Notes: generated by a model not told the origin, from the sequence alone. 64,000 nucleotides of DNA from Oscarella lobularis (GCF_947507565.1 NC_089186.1:2294001-2358000); one strand, 5' to 3'. Positions 21,646-34,600 are shown, counted from the first letter of the stretch. Translations and numbers: made by a program.

Positions 21646-22224
21646 ATGGCTCACCATCAAGTCAAGCGCAAGCTTATCGCCGTGATTGGCGACGAGGTGG
21701 GTATTGGGACGGGTTTCGAGGCGCGTGAACTCACTTTTCGTTGCCAGGACACGTGCACGGGATTTATGTTGGGTGGAATAGGCGAAATCAATCAGAAAAG
21801 ACAGCCGAATTTTCTTCTCGTGAAGAAAGGTGTTACATTGGCGCCTCCTATAGTCTCAAACACGAAAAATCGTTCATTTTTAGACACTACGCGAGCCGAA
21901 ATCGAAGAGGCATTCGTCAATTTTATGAAGAGAGAAGACATCGGAATTATTCTTATAAACCAATACGTAAGAGTACCTGTTTCTTACTATAGACAAATAT
22001 GGAGATATTTTTTTCGGCAGATTGGTGACGAAATTAGACATTTGCTCGATCAAAACACGGCGTCGATTCCAGCCGTTTTAGAAATTCCATCCAAGGAACA
22101 TCCATATGATCCATCAAAAGATTCCATCCTGAGACGAGCTAAGGTATTAATCAAACGCATCAAAAAATTTTTTCTATGAGCACGTACACTATAGGGAATG
22201 TTCAATCCGGATGACTTCCGTTGA
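21646..22224 (+). CDS. ATP6V1F: V-type proton ATPase subunit F
   Basis: Five exons: 21646-21696, 21748-21829, 21884-21966, 22021-22143 and 22195-22224, giving 122 aa. Family motifs in order: [70 protein letters not shown]. It is the small central-stalk subunit of the V1 sector, linking ATP hydrolysis to rotation in acidic organelles. The length is normal for the family (about 119 aa). A continuous frame runs across some introns because they are short and lack stops; the splice model is preferred because it restores every family motif. Confidence 0.95.
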
Positions 22225-22405
22225 AGAACAGTTAATTAAAAAACACTCATGTTCACATGCACGAAAAATATAATATTCGGTTATTCAATCAATTTTCAAA
22301 ACCCCTACGTGCATTAGCTTTCTATCTCTCCCTACTGTGTGTATCTTGCGTCAAAATAAGATAAATAATCACGTGGGTAATTTTGCGTACGCGAATGGAA
22401 CATCA

Positions 22406-22869
22406 ATGGCACGTGCCAAAACACCTTCTAGTCTTTCTTCTCACGCAATCGCAGACAAAGAGCAGACATTAATCCGGCAGATAGCGGAGCACCAGCAGCC
22501 GCGGAGACTCGCTCGCTCGCTCGCGAGCCGTGGGCCTTCTTCGTCTCGTTTTCGCTCGATGAGGAAGCCAGGCGTGCAGACTGTGGTCACGCCTACAGGT
22601 TTGTGCTCTTTTTTTATTTTTCCGTGCGCTTTTTTGCCACGTGCGTCGCTTGGTGCCTTTCTTTGCGACGTTCGCTGCTCTTTCATCTATCTTCGCGACG
22701 TTCGCTCCTCTTCACGTCTTTTCGCGACGTCTACGTCAGTGACAGGGTCCCCTTTTTAGGTTCTTTGCAATTATTCGAAAGGAGCAGCCGAAGATCTGAA
22801 CGCGTGCCTGACGAGATTAGGTGAGTCGCTACGGTAAGACGATTTTTCGCTTTTGTTCGCAGCTCCTAG
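22406..22869 (+). CDS. Hypothetical small protein, three possible exons
   Basis: Exons 22406-22598, 22760-22820 and 22863-22869 join in phase with good donors (CAG/GTTTGT, TTAG/GTGAGT) and give 86 aa rich in Arg, Ser and Leu. No family is recognised. It could equally be a non-coding transcript leading into the repeat block downstream. Confidence 0.25.
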
Positions 22870-23029
22870 CGAGTAACCGCACCCCCGAGCTGGGAGAGGA
22901 GTGGTCAAAGTGTCCGGATTTTGGCAGCTATTTAATTATGTATCGTTTTGAATCTGTCTAACTCGTGTGCCGTTTTAGGTACAGGTCTGTCATATCAGGC
23001 CAGTTCCACGATTCTATTCTTAACATTAC

Positions 23030-23270
23030 AGCTTCCACCAAATATCTATCAGCCTTCATTTCATTTCCACTTCAATCAACTTTCACACTTCATTTTCCTT
23101 GACCTTCCTTCCATCATGTTTCATCTACACTTCGTTTCACGTCATCTACACGTCATCATCTATCATACTTCTTTTTCACGTCATCTGCACGTTATCTACC
23201 GTCATCATCTGTCATCTTTTCTTTTCACGTCATCTACACTTCATCTGCATTTCATCTCTTCATTTTAGCG
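23030..23270 (+). repeat. Degenerate CATCTACACTTCATTT-type pyrimidine-rich repeat
   Basis: Imperfect short repeats of CATCTACACTTCA, TTTCACGTCATC and TCATCTACAC on a T-rich background. No coding evidence. Confidence 0.55.
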
Positions 23271-23392
23271 TTTTAGAGGAAATTAGAGGCAGTGTAGGGT
23301 AGAGGAATTAGAGGAATTAATAATATGTAATTTAATTAATTAATTAATTAATATTTTAAAAATAAATAATTATTTTTTGTCTTCACTCTACA

Positions 23393-24059
23393 GTATGTTT
23401 GCTTTGGCAGGTCGTCGCCGACGAGGAGGAGGAGGAGGAGGAGGAGGGACGAAGAGTGCTACGCCCATAGAAGACGTCTTGGAACGAGGTATCTGTATGA
23501 TACGCTCAAAATTTCTTTTTGCTTTCTTTTTTTGAGATTTAGGTTTGCTCGCAAGAGGAGGAGGCCAAGGACAGCAGGACGACGGCGGTAAGTGGACGAT
23601 GGGACGAAGACACCAGGTATCTGTATTTATTGCCCACATTTTCCCCATGCTTTCTCTTTTTCAGTTATAGATACCGACGTGGCCGCGGAGGGACGATGAA
23701 GACGACGGAAGTAGACGAAGCCGGCTGTATCACAGGTATCTGTATGGAGCACCCATTTTTTCCCGTACTCGCTTTTTCTTGAGATTTAGATTTGCAAGAG
23801 GAGGGACGGCCCAAGGGCAAAGGTGGACGGCGGGTAAGTCGACGATGGGACGAAGGCACGAGGTATCTGTACATAACGCTCCCATATTTCACTTGCTTGC
23901 CCTTTTCTAGTTTTAGATGCGGACGTGGAGGACGAAGGACGACGTACGGAAGTAGACGAAGCCGGCCGCCCCAAAGGTATCTGTATGGAGCGCCTATTTT
24001 TTCCCATACTTCCTTTTTTTGAGATTTAGATTGGATGCTAGATGAAGAAGAGGGACGAA

Positions 24060-24107
<48 letters not shown>

Positions 24108-24300
24108 ACGGAAGGATGAAGATCAATTTCGAGGTCCTCTGTATAGTGTACACATTTTTTCGTTTACTGCCTTTTTTTTAGTTTAGGCTCGCCTCGCCTC
24201 GCCTCGTCGCACGGATGAAGATCGCCGCCGCCGGATGTCGCCAGTGGTATTTGTAGTTATTTATTTATTTATTCATTTTTTGCTGTTTCTTTGGCCTAGA
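23393..24300 (+). repeat. Tandem dimeric repeat block containing splice-like signals, GAG and GCC runs
   Basis: GTATCTGTAT-type motifs directly after AG occur at 23489, 23617, 23736, 23863 and 23977, with decayed versions at 24134 and 24249. Each is followed about 50 bp later by a T-rich tract ending GATTTAG or similar. Spacings alternate around 128 and 117, so the true period is a dimer of about 245 bp. Each unit looks like a 60-75 bp GC-rich mini-exon between repeated introns, but the mini-exons are not multiples of three and do not share one frame. A GAG run lies at 23420-23446 and a GCC run at 24061-24108. It may be a repetitive-exon gene or a non-coding repeat. Confidence 0.5.
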
Positions 24301-24586
24301 TCGTCGACGTCGCAAGCGCGCAAGCCGTCGGTACGCGAGGACCTCAAGTCGTCTGCGGCCAGCAAAAGCCGCGCAGTCTAAGATCGCGTTACTGTACGTA
24401 GCAAATTTTAATAATTTTTTTATTCTTTTAACAGCACACGTGAAGACGACGCAGCCCCTCATCTGCCTGCCCCATCGCTTCAAAAAGAAGGTATTACATG
24501 ACTAATTAATTATATATTAATAGTAATTAATTAATTACTAGTGAGGTAGCTAGGTAGCTAGGTATAGTTAGGTTAGGTAGCTAGGT

Positions 24587-24728
24587 ACATCATCAGCATC
24601 AGCATCAGCATCAGCATCAGCATCAGCACCAGCATCATCATCATCATCATCATCATCAGCACCATCACCATCAGCATCAGAATCATCACCACCATCACCA
24701 CCATCACCACAACCAGCACCACCACTAG
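24587..24728 (+). repeat. CAT/CAG/CAC trinucleotide microsatellite
   Basis: A compound run of CATCAG, then CAT, then CAC-rich triplets. No start codon or splice context supports coding. Confidence 0.9.
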
Positions 24729-24824
24729 TAGCATCGCCCGAAGCATGTCATTATCCATATACAATTTTTATTTCAGGTTTAATAACCATTATTGAATCAA
24801 GGGTCAATTAATTACAGTTGCCCC

Positions 24825-24990
24825 GGGTTAGTAAGCACGTGACTATAAGCTAACCTTGAAACTATGTATCTTCTTCCACGTCATCATTACGCTAATGCTT
24901 ATATGAGGGTTAGTAAGCACGTGACTATAAGCTAACCCTAAAACTATGTATCTTCTTCCACGTCATCACTATTACGCTAATGCTTATATG
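24825..24990 (+). repeat. Two tandem copies of an ~82 bp promoter-proximal element
   Basis: Copies at 24825-24905 and 24907-24990 share GGGTTAGTAAGCACGTGAC, AAGCTAACC, TATGTATCTTCTTCCACGTC and TTACGCTAATGCTTATATG. Each has one CACGTG E-box and one CACGTCAT half-site. They end 50 bp before the start codon of the coiled-coil gene, so they probably form a duplicated promoter. Confidence 0.8.
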
Positions 24991-25040
24991 GATGGCTCTC
25001 TCCCCCTGCCTCCTCACGTGCCACCATAGATACTACACGT

Positions 25041-26538
25041 ATGGACGCCTCCGTCGCCGCTGTTGACGAAGACTTGTCTCTTCGAGAGGCTCGCATGCGA
25101 GACGAGATCCGCACGCTCCAAGAGGAACGCGCGCGCGCCCTGCTCGAGGAAATCGACGCTCTCCAGAAAGAGAAACGTCTCGCCGTCGCGAAATTTCAAG
25201 CGGTCCAAGCCGAATTGACGCTCCTTCGAAAGGAGAACGAGCGACTGAAGCGCGACGGAGGACCGAACGCCGCCGCGAATCTCGTCGCCAAGCTGGCGCG
25301 ACTCGAAGAAGCGACGCAACGCGACGAGACAACGAAGCGAGAACTGCGCGACAAGCTCAAGACATCGACGCAACACAACGCGCGTCTCATGCTCAAAATA
25401 AAAAAACTCGAGCGTGCGTAAACGCGAGACGAAAATCCCGCCGCGAAAAATGAATTCTAGCACGATCTAGAGCCAGACGAAGGGGGCGGATCCTCGTCGA
25501 ACTCGTCCGCGACGGCACAGCGTCGCTATTCGATCGATTCGGCGTCGAGATCCGTTCAAGCGGGCAGCAGCGGCGTCGCGGCGCCAAGTCCGCCCGTCCA
25601 AATTCGATACAAAGTTCCCGATAACGTTCGCGAAGCGCTCGGCGAAGCGAAGCAGACGATTGGCGACTTGCGAAGGCAGTTGGAGGTGAGACAAAGGCGG
25701 TGTCCTGTTTCGTTTGTTGTTTTACGTGCGTAGGATCGTGAGAACGAGCTCGAACGCTGCCAATCGCGATGCGCCGAAACGGCGCAGGTCTACGCAGACG
25801 CTATGGCACAAGCACAGGTAAAAAAGTCGTTTTTGTATAAGTACTAAGCTGTGTCTGATTTTTTATAGATGAAGGATGAGTTGCTTGGTGAAGAAAGGCA
25901 GAGGAGGAAGACTCTGAAGCGTTCGTATCATAATCTAAAAGCCAAGCTAAAGGTGCTTCGTTTTCTTATGATTTTTGCACTATTTATTGGCTTTTGTTTT
26001 TTAGGCTTTGCAGGCGGATTCTGCCGGACTTCGTGCTGAGTTTGAAGAATTTCGATCTTGGTCGAGACGACATCTGAAGGCCCTGTCTGATGATATGGAA
26101 CTTTGCAGGGCAATTTATAGTCTAAAGAACTCGTTAGCTCAGGTTAGTAGAAAAACAAAAGACTCTATTGTACGTTTGAATGAGGAAGACTCTCATAGGA
26201 ACAATCAACAATGGAACAAATGGAGTCGAAATTGAAAAAAGGCCAAGAGGAAGTCATCAAAGCCAACACAGAGAACGAGTAGAGACAATATAAAGAATCC
26301 TTATCTATGACTCCTAAGTATTTTTCTTAGGCGACTAGCCGGTCTCGTAGCCAAACTCAAAAAGGACAAAGAAGACGCTCGCCAGCACATCCGTAGTCTC
26401 TCTGAACAACTTCAATCAGCCGTCCAATCGAAGGACACAGCTCTTCTCTTACTACATCAAGCGCAAGAGGAGCGTCAAGTCAATAGAAGAATCTCTCCCT
26501 CGCCGTCATCCTCATCATCATTGACGTATGAGGACTGA
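25041..26538 (+). CDS. Coiled-coil protein of unknown family
   Basis: Seven exons: 25041-25413, 25471-25685, 25734-25817, 25869-25952, 26005-26142, 26199-26278 and 26331-26538, giving 393 aa. Nearly the whole protein is heptad coiled coil rich in Glu, Lys, Arg and Leu, interrupted around residues 125-170 by a Ser/Pro-rich linker. The C-terminus is Ser-rich and ends SLTYED. No catalytic or zinc motif is seen. Such proteins are often centrosomal, ciliary or cytoskeletal scaffolds, but nothing here decides it. It is convergent with MyD88, 137 bp between stop codons. Confidence 0.75.
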
Positions 26539-26675
26539 ATACATATCTCTCGTTGAGCGAGATGCCACAAGTGTTCGCTGTATCTGCGCGATTTATTTGT
26601 ACTAAATCAATGCAGAAAAGGTATATCAAAGCGCATCTAAAAAGATTCCACAAGTGTATCCGTCTAAAAATGAAG

Positions 26676-28047
26676 TCATTTAAGAGAGTCGATGAGTCGT
26701 TCCCAGAAGATCGGTCGATGCAGTTCATTCGTGTAGTCAATGTGAAGAATTCTGCGCACAAGTGACGGCATTTTGCACTTTTGATAGATGACCGGAATCA
26801 AAAGATTCTGCCGCTGAGCTAAAGGAAAATTTTGCAATCAAAATATTTAGGATTACTCTTTTTACCTGGTGAAAGCTGATAGGCTACTTTCGTCTCAAAT
26901 TCGTTGTATTCTGATTTTACGTACTTAGGTGACAGAATGATGACGGTGCGCTTGCACGCGTGTTGGATAACGTAGTCTATAGCGGAATACCGATCAATAC
27001 CAAGAAGAAGATCACGAAAAGGCAAGCACGCTGATAGGGAATTCTCTTTGCATTTCTGATCCAACTTGAGTGCAAAGGCAACGTCTTCTTCGTGGTATGA
27101 CAAGAAAACGTCAAAAAATTTTCCTTTATCTAACGAGATATTGAAGCCCGAATCAAATATTAATATTTTGTTCGTGTTATACCAGGTGTTTTGTAATTGC
27201 GTATCAGATCGCCAAGTTTTGCCTCCACGTCCTCCGCCTCTGACTGCTCCTCCTCTTCAACTGTGACCATGGGTGAGGGCGGGTTGCTAGGGAGCGCAGG
27301 TGGGTTGCCAGGCAACGGCGACAAAGGTGAAGTTGTTATCGAAACTGGTGATTGTTGCGGAATTTGCGCCGTTAGACTTGCCGGTGTCGTAGGTGTCGTC
27401 AGGGACGGAACCCCGCCCCCAGGAGGTGGCAAATTAGGAGAAGCCACTAAAAAAAGGTCAACTCATATATCGAAATTAAAACATCTCTCTTTTACCCAGC
27501 GTGAGACTTTCTAATTGTCTAGCATTATTGGTGACGTCATTCTCCCGAATATCGGAAGATTGGGAGACACGTTCTTGTAGAGTGAAAGGGGACACGACGC
27601 CTAACGAAAGTGCAATCAAAACAGGTCTACCCTCATTTCTCCCCCCGTACGAGTCTCCTCCTCCAGAGTCTTGATCACGTCGAAGCGTCCCAATTCGGCG
27701 AGAACGCGCATGAAGTCGTAGAGAGTCGGCACTTTCGCCGCGATCCAATCGTCGAGCACCGCGTTCATGGGATCGTGCTCGCGTTCCCAATTTTTAATTT
27801 CCAGGTGCGAGAAACCGACGGAATCGGCGAACATGCGCCAATCGTTCATATGGGGCACGTTCATTCGAAGAGCCACTTGCCTGCGCGTTCTGTAGCGCAA
27901 GTCGCCGACTTTGATAGACGTTGGCGACGTTGGCGTCGTCGGCGTCGTCGCGCGACCGTCGATTCCTACTACGATCGTCGTTTCGCTCGTTTCGCTCGAT
28001 TCGCTCGCGAAAGAGGAAAAGGGGTTCTCCTGCCCGATGTTCGTCAT
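26676..28047 (-). CDS. MYD88: MyD88 homologue: death domain, long linker, TIR domain
   Basis: Five exons: 28047-27651, 27600-27496, 27446-27183, 27129-26866 and 26818-26676, giving 390 aa. The death domain is at about residues 50-128 (WRMFADSVGFSHLEIKNWE ... LDDWIAAKVPTLYDFMRVLAELGRFDVIKTLE). A linker of about 125 residues, Pro/Ser/Thr-rich then acidic, replaces the short intermediate domain. The TIR domain is at about residues 258-390: FFDVFLSYHEEDVAF (box 1), LPFRDLLLGIDRY (box 2 region), RTVIILSPKYVKSEYNEF, LLIPVIYQKC, and FWERLI (box 3). The death-TIR order is diagnostic of MyD88, the cytosolic adaptor of Toll/IL-1-type receptors that nucleates the Myddosome. It is longer than vertebrate MyD88 (296 aa) because of the linker. 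The TIR exon has two in-frame acceptors (before 27129 and about 6 bp later). Confidence 0.92.
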
Positions 28048-28611
28048 GATGGAATGCGCATTCGCGAGAAAGACGGCGGAAAGTTTGGAGTTTGACGTCA
28101 CAAAATGTTTCCCAGAGGAACGCGCTGGTTCGATACACGGTCGAGAGTTCGCCTCACTTTTTATCACGTGATCGGGGACGTCAAGTAAAACCGGAAATCT
28201 GCTTCTTGCTGTACGTCAACTTTAGATCCTCTCTCTGCTGGAAAGCGCGAGAAATTCTACCCTTTATCACAAAATAATTCGCACGCGTTTTCTCCGCTAA
28301 ATTAATTATTTAATTAATGACCTAACTAATTATCAAGCGTATTTGAAACATTAAGCGTGCCTTCACGCTACACTCGACAAGAGGAAATAGAAATCGAAGC
28401 TCGCAAGAAAAGTGAGATCTTTTCCACGTGATCATGACGTCCAATAGTAGCAATCGCGCGTGCGCCCCGTATCCGAACGCGTTTCGTAGCGGACGTTTCG
28501 GCTTCGCTCCAACGATCCCGTGGCAAGCGAACGCGCCTCGACGATCCAATACATCGAATCGTCGGACGACTCGAAGAGGGGCTCCTTTGAAGGGAGCACG
28601 CGGGGAGGACA
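28048..28611. promoter_or_regulatory. Divergent promoter region of MyD88 and KMT2
   Basis: This 564 bp holds no confirmed exon. It contains CACGTGATC at about 28164 and 28426 and TGACGTC-like sites. An open frame from ATG 28434 to a donor at 28618 could be an alternative KMT2 first exon, but its phase does not fit the next exon. Confidence 0.4.
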
Positions 28612-31600
28612 ATGACGAGTGAGTCGCTTTCGCGATCGCGAACGGCTAACGCGCGCATTCCCACTCGACAAACAGGCGAAATTCGTTCGATTGGGACCCC
28701 GCGGGACGGCGTGCTAACGCGTACGCCACCTGTGTTTTCTAAAGGCGGTGTCGGAAGAGAAGAAAGGCACCTTTCGCGGTCGAGAAACGATAATAAAGAC
28801 GTACGTCATATCCCCCCCATTCATTTCAAATATTCAATTTAAAAAACGATCGACCGTTTCGCATATCTAGCCGAAAGAACAAACGATAGCGTTTTCGAAT
28901 TCCAAACCGGAAAACGCAGAGACCACGCCTACTATCGAAGTAATAGAGAAATATCCGACACCCGGGGGGCGTGGTTAATAGATCAATTTTCGAGGATGAC
29001 GAATCCAACGGGAGATTCTCAACGAAAAACCCGGAAGTCGACCGGCATTGCCACAGCTTCAATAACAAAACCAATTACGAGGAAATCGAGATAGCGTACA
29101 AACCGGAAGAAAGCGACTACGACGACGAGGAGGATCCGTCAACCGGAAGCGTTTCCGGAATTTCCGTTCTAGATAGCGAGGACGGCGCTTTGCCGGCGCC
29201 GCCGCCCCCGATGACGTCGACGACGACGACGGCACCGTTCAGTCAGCCGAACGAACGTCGAGCGGCCGCCGCGAGTCGAAAACTCGTCTCGGACGTTCTA
29301 AAACGAGAAGAACAGGGCGATTATATCGACTTGGCGGCGGCGGCGAGCGGCGTACGGAAAAAACCCCATCGAATGAGAACGAGAAAACGCACGCTGAAGG
29401 ATATGTCGCTTCCTCTTCTGTCGACGTCGACGGGTCCTTTGTTGAAAATCGAGCGTATGGCGGCGGCGGCGGCGGCGGACGGCGTCAAAGCGTCGCGGCA
29501 ATCGTTGACCGGACTCGTCTTTGGAGATACGGCGGCGGAGACGCGGAAGAGCGGCGGCGGCGGCGGAAATGTAAGCTAGTTATTGTATTTAATTAATTCT
29601 GTTCTCGCGCGCGAGTGAGGGAGAGAGCCACGGGTAAGTATACTGTATAAACAATGTTGTTCATTGATCTCGTTTCCGACTACACAAGGAGGAAGTCGTA
29701 ATGCGCTACTGCTTCCCATTAGACTAGAAAGCATGATACTTATATAGTCTATGTGTCTATTTTTTGTGTTTTTTTTCCCCCCAGGCAATTATGAATAGGA
29801 AGGACGCTGATAGGGCGGAGGTGACGACGCTCACCACGCCCGTAGTTTTCCCGGCTTCTGATCAGTTTACGTCACTCAACGTAGGAGGAAAATCTTATAT
29901 ATAGACTTTACGTTAATCTTTATATATAGGACATATGTCGCGTGTGCGGAAGCTTTGGAAAAGGAAGTGACTGTCGTCTTCTAACGTGCACTCAATGCGG
30001 TCACTGCTATCATCCCTTCTGCGCCGACGTAAAGGTATTATTAATCCTAATAGTGATTAAGGGGTATTGGGACGGATGAGTTCTAAGGTTTCCGCGGCGA
30101 TTTTAACTCGCGGTTGGCGCTGTCTCGACTGCACCGTCTGCGAGAATTGCGGTCGCAACGTCGACGAAAGCAAACTTCTTCTCTGCGACGTCTGCGACAC
30201 GAGCTATCATATCTACTGTCTCACACCGGCACTCGATCGCGTTCCGCCCGGCGGATGGCGCTGCTCCGCCTGCGTCGTCTGCGCGACGTGCGGCACGCGC
30301 GAGTCACGCGACTGGGAGAAAAACTACACCGAGTGTGGCGCGTGCGCTAGCCGCGTCACGTGCCCAGTCTGTCGCGTTGACTACGCGGAAAACGAGCTCG
30401 TTCTCCGCTGCGATTCGTGTCGTCGTTGGCTTCACGCCGCCTGCGACGGATACGAGAGCGAACGCGACGTCGACGCGGCGTCGGCGAACGGGTATCGTTG
30501 CGCTTCGTGTCGTCCACGTGCCAAGCACGTGAATCGTCCCGCCCCCGCGCTGGGACTCGCCGAACAGCTGCGCGAAAGCGCGTTCGGTCTCTACGCGATT
30601 CTACGCGATCGGCGCGCCGATCGCGGCGCCGCGACGTCGTGTCGCGAACTCGAGACGCTTCTCAAGACGAAAGCGAAACGAACGAAAAACGACGAAGACG
30701 ATCTCCAACGCGTTCTCACCTACGTCAGTCACGTGACAACGTCAAACGGAAGCGACGTAAAATCCCCGAATATTCACGCGATCGCGCGAATATTGAGTAA
30801 ACTATGGCGATCGAATCTTCGATCGCGATCCGTTTCGCCGACGTCGAGGCAAAGTCCCGTCGCGCGATTTCGTCGTCATAGTATCGGTTCGTGTTCCGAT
30901 GTTCGTCCTCCGACGACCGTAGCGTGGGCGGAACTCGTTCCGTCGTCGGAAAATCGTCGTCAACGTCACGGCGATTTGTCGACCACGTGCGCTACGGGGT
31001 TGAGGAATTTATACGAGAAAGCGTTGAGTAAGGATTCCGGCGTTTCGTCGAGCGACGGACGCGTTTTTCGTTGGGCGTCGACGGCGTTAGAAAAATTAGA
31101 AAAATCCGTTATTAAATTGCCGCCGCCGCCGCCGCCGCCGCCTAAGCCTCCGGTGACGACGACGCCGGCTGCGAAACGAAAGAAAAAATCGAAAACTTCG
31201 TCCACAACGCCAACGACAACAAAAATAAATAACTCTAATATTTCTACTAATAATGTTCCCGTGCCCCTGTACGATAAGAATTGGGAAACGGACGAGGCGC
31301 GAGGCGACGGCGCTCATCAGGCGCCCGTTCTATTCGCCAACATGACGCATCCCAATCTAAAGAAAGACTATCCAGGTTCGTTGTTGTATACGGATGTGAA
31401 GAAATCCGTGTTTAGTCTCTCGCGCGCGGAAAGGGGACGTCCTCTCGTATTTTTTCTCTCTCTCTCTTTCCTTTATAGAATGGTCGACTCGCGTGCGAGC
31501 GATTATGAGAGTTTGGCGGGCGAGCGATCCGAAAGAGCGCGAAGTCTACGTCAACATGGCGAGAAAAAATCGTTCGTCGAAAACGTCGACAAGAGTCGTC

Positions 31601-34600
31601 TCCACGGCAACGACGGCGACGGAAACTCCGGTTACGACGACGACGATTTTTTCGTCGACTATTTCGACTCCGGTTCCGTCGTCGCCGGCGCCGGCGGCGG
31701 CGGCGGCGTTTCGTCCTTATCATCGTCCCCAAGTTCCGTCTAAGTTCTCTCCCTCCTACAATTTTCCTTCTAATCAAGCGCGCGCTTTCGTTCCTCCGTC
31801 TCCGTCTCTAATCGGCGGATCGGCGATGGACAGTTTCGCCCACTGGAATCAACTCCACATGCCTCGACTCGTGGATAATTCAACAAAAACGACGACAGCG
31901 ACGCCGGGGTCGATCATCACGCCGTGGCGCGACAACAACGCCGCCGCCACGCGCAAACGAAGACTCGACGAACCTCCACTAAATAATCATTATTTTAATT
32001 TATTTTCTCCGCCGCCGCCGCCTCCGCCGTCGCCGTCAAATCGAATTTCGTTACTTGAACCGACTGTTATGAATAGACGCGGAATGGACATGATAGCCCG
32101 TCGATACTTTTTACCGCCCCAATTAGACGGACGTGTTTCTAGTCCTAGGCTCGTGACTGGGGAGGATTACTATGGGCGTGGTCAATGGAATGAGATCACG
32201 GGGTCGCGCCCGCCGCCGATTTCCGACTTCGCCCCCGCGCGGTTTCAGCCGCCACCCGTTTATTTCAATAACGTTTTGCCGTCGTCGTCGAGTCGCGACG
32301 CTGTCGTCATGACAACGACGGCGACGGCGACGACGAATTCGACGGCGTTTTCGATATCGCGACTTCTCGCGTCGGACGGCAATCGAACGGAAGCGAAGCG
32401 ATTTAAAACGGACGAAAATCCGCCTGGCGGAAACGATCGGCTAATTCGCTTTGGCGCCGACCCGTCGCCAATGGAAACGCCCGTCGACGAAGCGAAGGTT
32501 TGTTTTTCGGACCGCGCGCGCGCGCGCGCGTGTTTTTTTCTTCGTCATCTTGTCTTGTGCATGAGTAAAAGGGGGGAGAGCTAGTGGGGGGGCGGGATGG
32601 TTTTTGAGATCAGTATGCACGCGAGCGTCTTCGTATATAGGGCGGCGTTCTAGCGAGAAAGTCTACCCCGTCGGGGCCGGTGAAATGGAAACGCTGGCGT
32701 CCGTTTATGAAGGATCTCGTTGGGAAAATAACCGCGCCGGAGTCCCGCCCGGAGACCGAAGATAGCGTAGTGCGTTCTTGATAACATTATTTCGATTTCT
32801 TCCACCACCGACGTTTCTCGTCTATAGGAAGTTCTCTGGGCAAAATGGCACGTGCTTTCACCTCCGGACGGCGTTCGCGACGAGCGCCGATGTCTATTGT
32901 GCGGCGAACGAGGCGACGGCGATCCGGACGCCGAGTCTCGGTCAGTCCGACTCGCAAAAACATCGCGGAATAATTGATTTTGCTAATTAGACTGCTCAAC
33001 GTCAAGATAAACGAGTGGATTCACTTGAATTGCGCGCTGTGGTCGCGCGAGGTCTACGAAACGGTGGGCGGATTGTTAAAAAATACGGCGAGCGCTCTCA
33101 AGCGCGCCAAACACAAGGTACGAGACTTTTGTCTAAGATACGAATCCCTAGCTAAGAATCCGCAAAGATTTGCCACGCGTGCGGAAAGGACGGCGCTTCG
33201 CTCGCCTGTTCAAACCGGAAACCACGCGTCTGCGACAAACCGCTTCATTTTCCCTGCGCTCTCAAATCAAAATGTTTTCTATTCGAGGACAAAGTAGGTG
33301 CATGGGGCCCCCTTTCGGGATCCTAACTCGTTTTCCTTTCTCAGGCTGTTTACTGCGGATCGCACAAGAATCCGTGGCCCAAGGATCTCCTAGATAACTT
33401 CCGCGTCGAACGTCCGGTCTTCGCCGAACGCTCGAAAAGCGCTCAACAACAAATTGAAGAGTATTAGAGCAATATTTAGCCTAGATAGAATTATAAAGGG
33501 GGGCCCCTCTTCAGTGTCGTCGTCGGAGAACGAACCGACATTCTATTTCGAATCGGTAGCATCGTGTATCACTCCCTCGGTCGAATAAGCACGCGAATGC
33601 AGAAATTCTACACGGAAAATTGCGTTTATCCAGTCAGTCCAACCCTCCCGGAAATCGCCGGGAAGTAGAACGCGATTTTAAATTTATAGATCGGTTTTCG
33701 AACGACGCGATTCTACTGGAGTCGTAACGATCCTCGACGTCGTTGCTACTATCGTTGCTCGATCGCAGATAATCGCGGCGAACCGGAATTCAAAATCGAC
33801 GAAATTGACGACGATTCGACGACGACTTGGACGTCGGATACGCCTCAAGGTAAGAAAAAAAATCGATTTCGCGCGGGCGCGAGAGTCGCGTCTTCCCCCG
33901 CGCCCATTTCTTGAGATTATGCATATATGCGATTCAAAAGTCCTTCCGCCTTTCTTCCCTCTCCCCAGGCGCGTGGAATCCCATTCTAGACGCTATCAAA
34001 CAAACGCGACTTCGTCACAATCTTCTCCAACTTTATTCCAACCACATGAACGGCGAAACCTTGTTCGGTTTAGCCGAGCCATCTGTCGTAAAACTAATTG
34101 AAGCGGTGCGTTGATTTCCTCGCGTTTTGTTTGCATGAGTCGCGCGCTGATTCCGCGCGGTGTTCTCTCTATAGATGCCGGGAATCGATCAACTGCATGG
34201 CTATGTTTATCGCTTTCCCCGCCGTTCCCTATTGCCCCTATCGCTTCCTTTCAATCCTTCCGGTTGCGTCCGAGCCGAAGCGAGTCTCCGCCGCGGCGTG
34301 GCGACGAGCGGCAAAACGGCGACGCGGTAAACGAAACGAGATCGAATTCAAAACGATAACATTTTCCCTTATATAGTCTACGTACTCTTCGCTCGTCGAG
34401 CAAAGCGATCAATGTATCGCCGCTCGTCTCCGTCGATCTGTCGCCGGCGGGAACGGAGAATCAGACGCGTCATTCGCCGTATAACAAGTGTATGTTCTTC
34501 ACGAAGGCGCAGCAGTATCGTCGATTGAAGCAGGAGTGGCCTACGAACATCGTATTAGGCCGATCGTTGATACAGGGTCTTGGGCTCTTTTCCAAACGCG

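Noticed and set aside
26480-26765. Plus-strand frame reading MSEMPQVFAVSARF and minus-strand frame in the 3' flank of MyD88
   Set aside because: They overlap the MyD88 terminal exon in other frames and show no domain or splice signals.
28434-28618. First KMT2 exon starting at ATG 28434
   Set aside because: Its donor leaves phase 2, which puts the next exon out of frame; starting at ATG 28612 lets all downstream exons agree. It may still be a 5' UTR or alternative exon.
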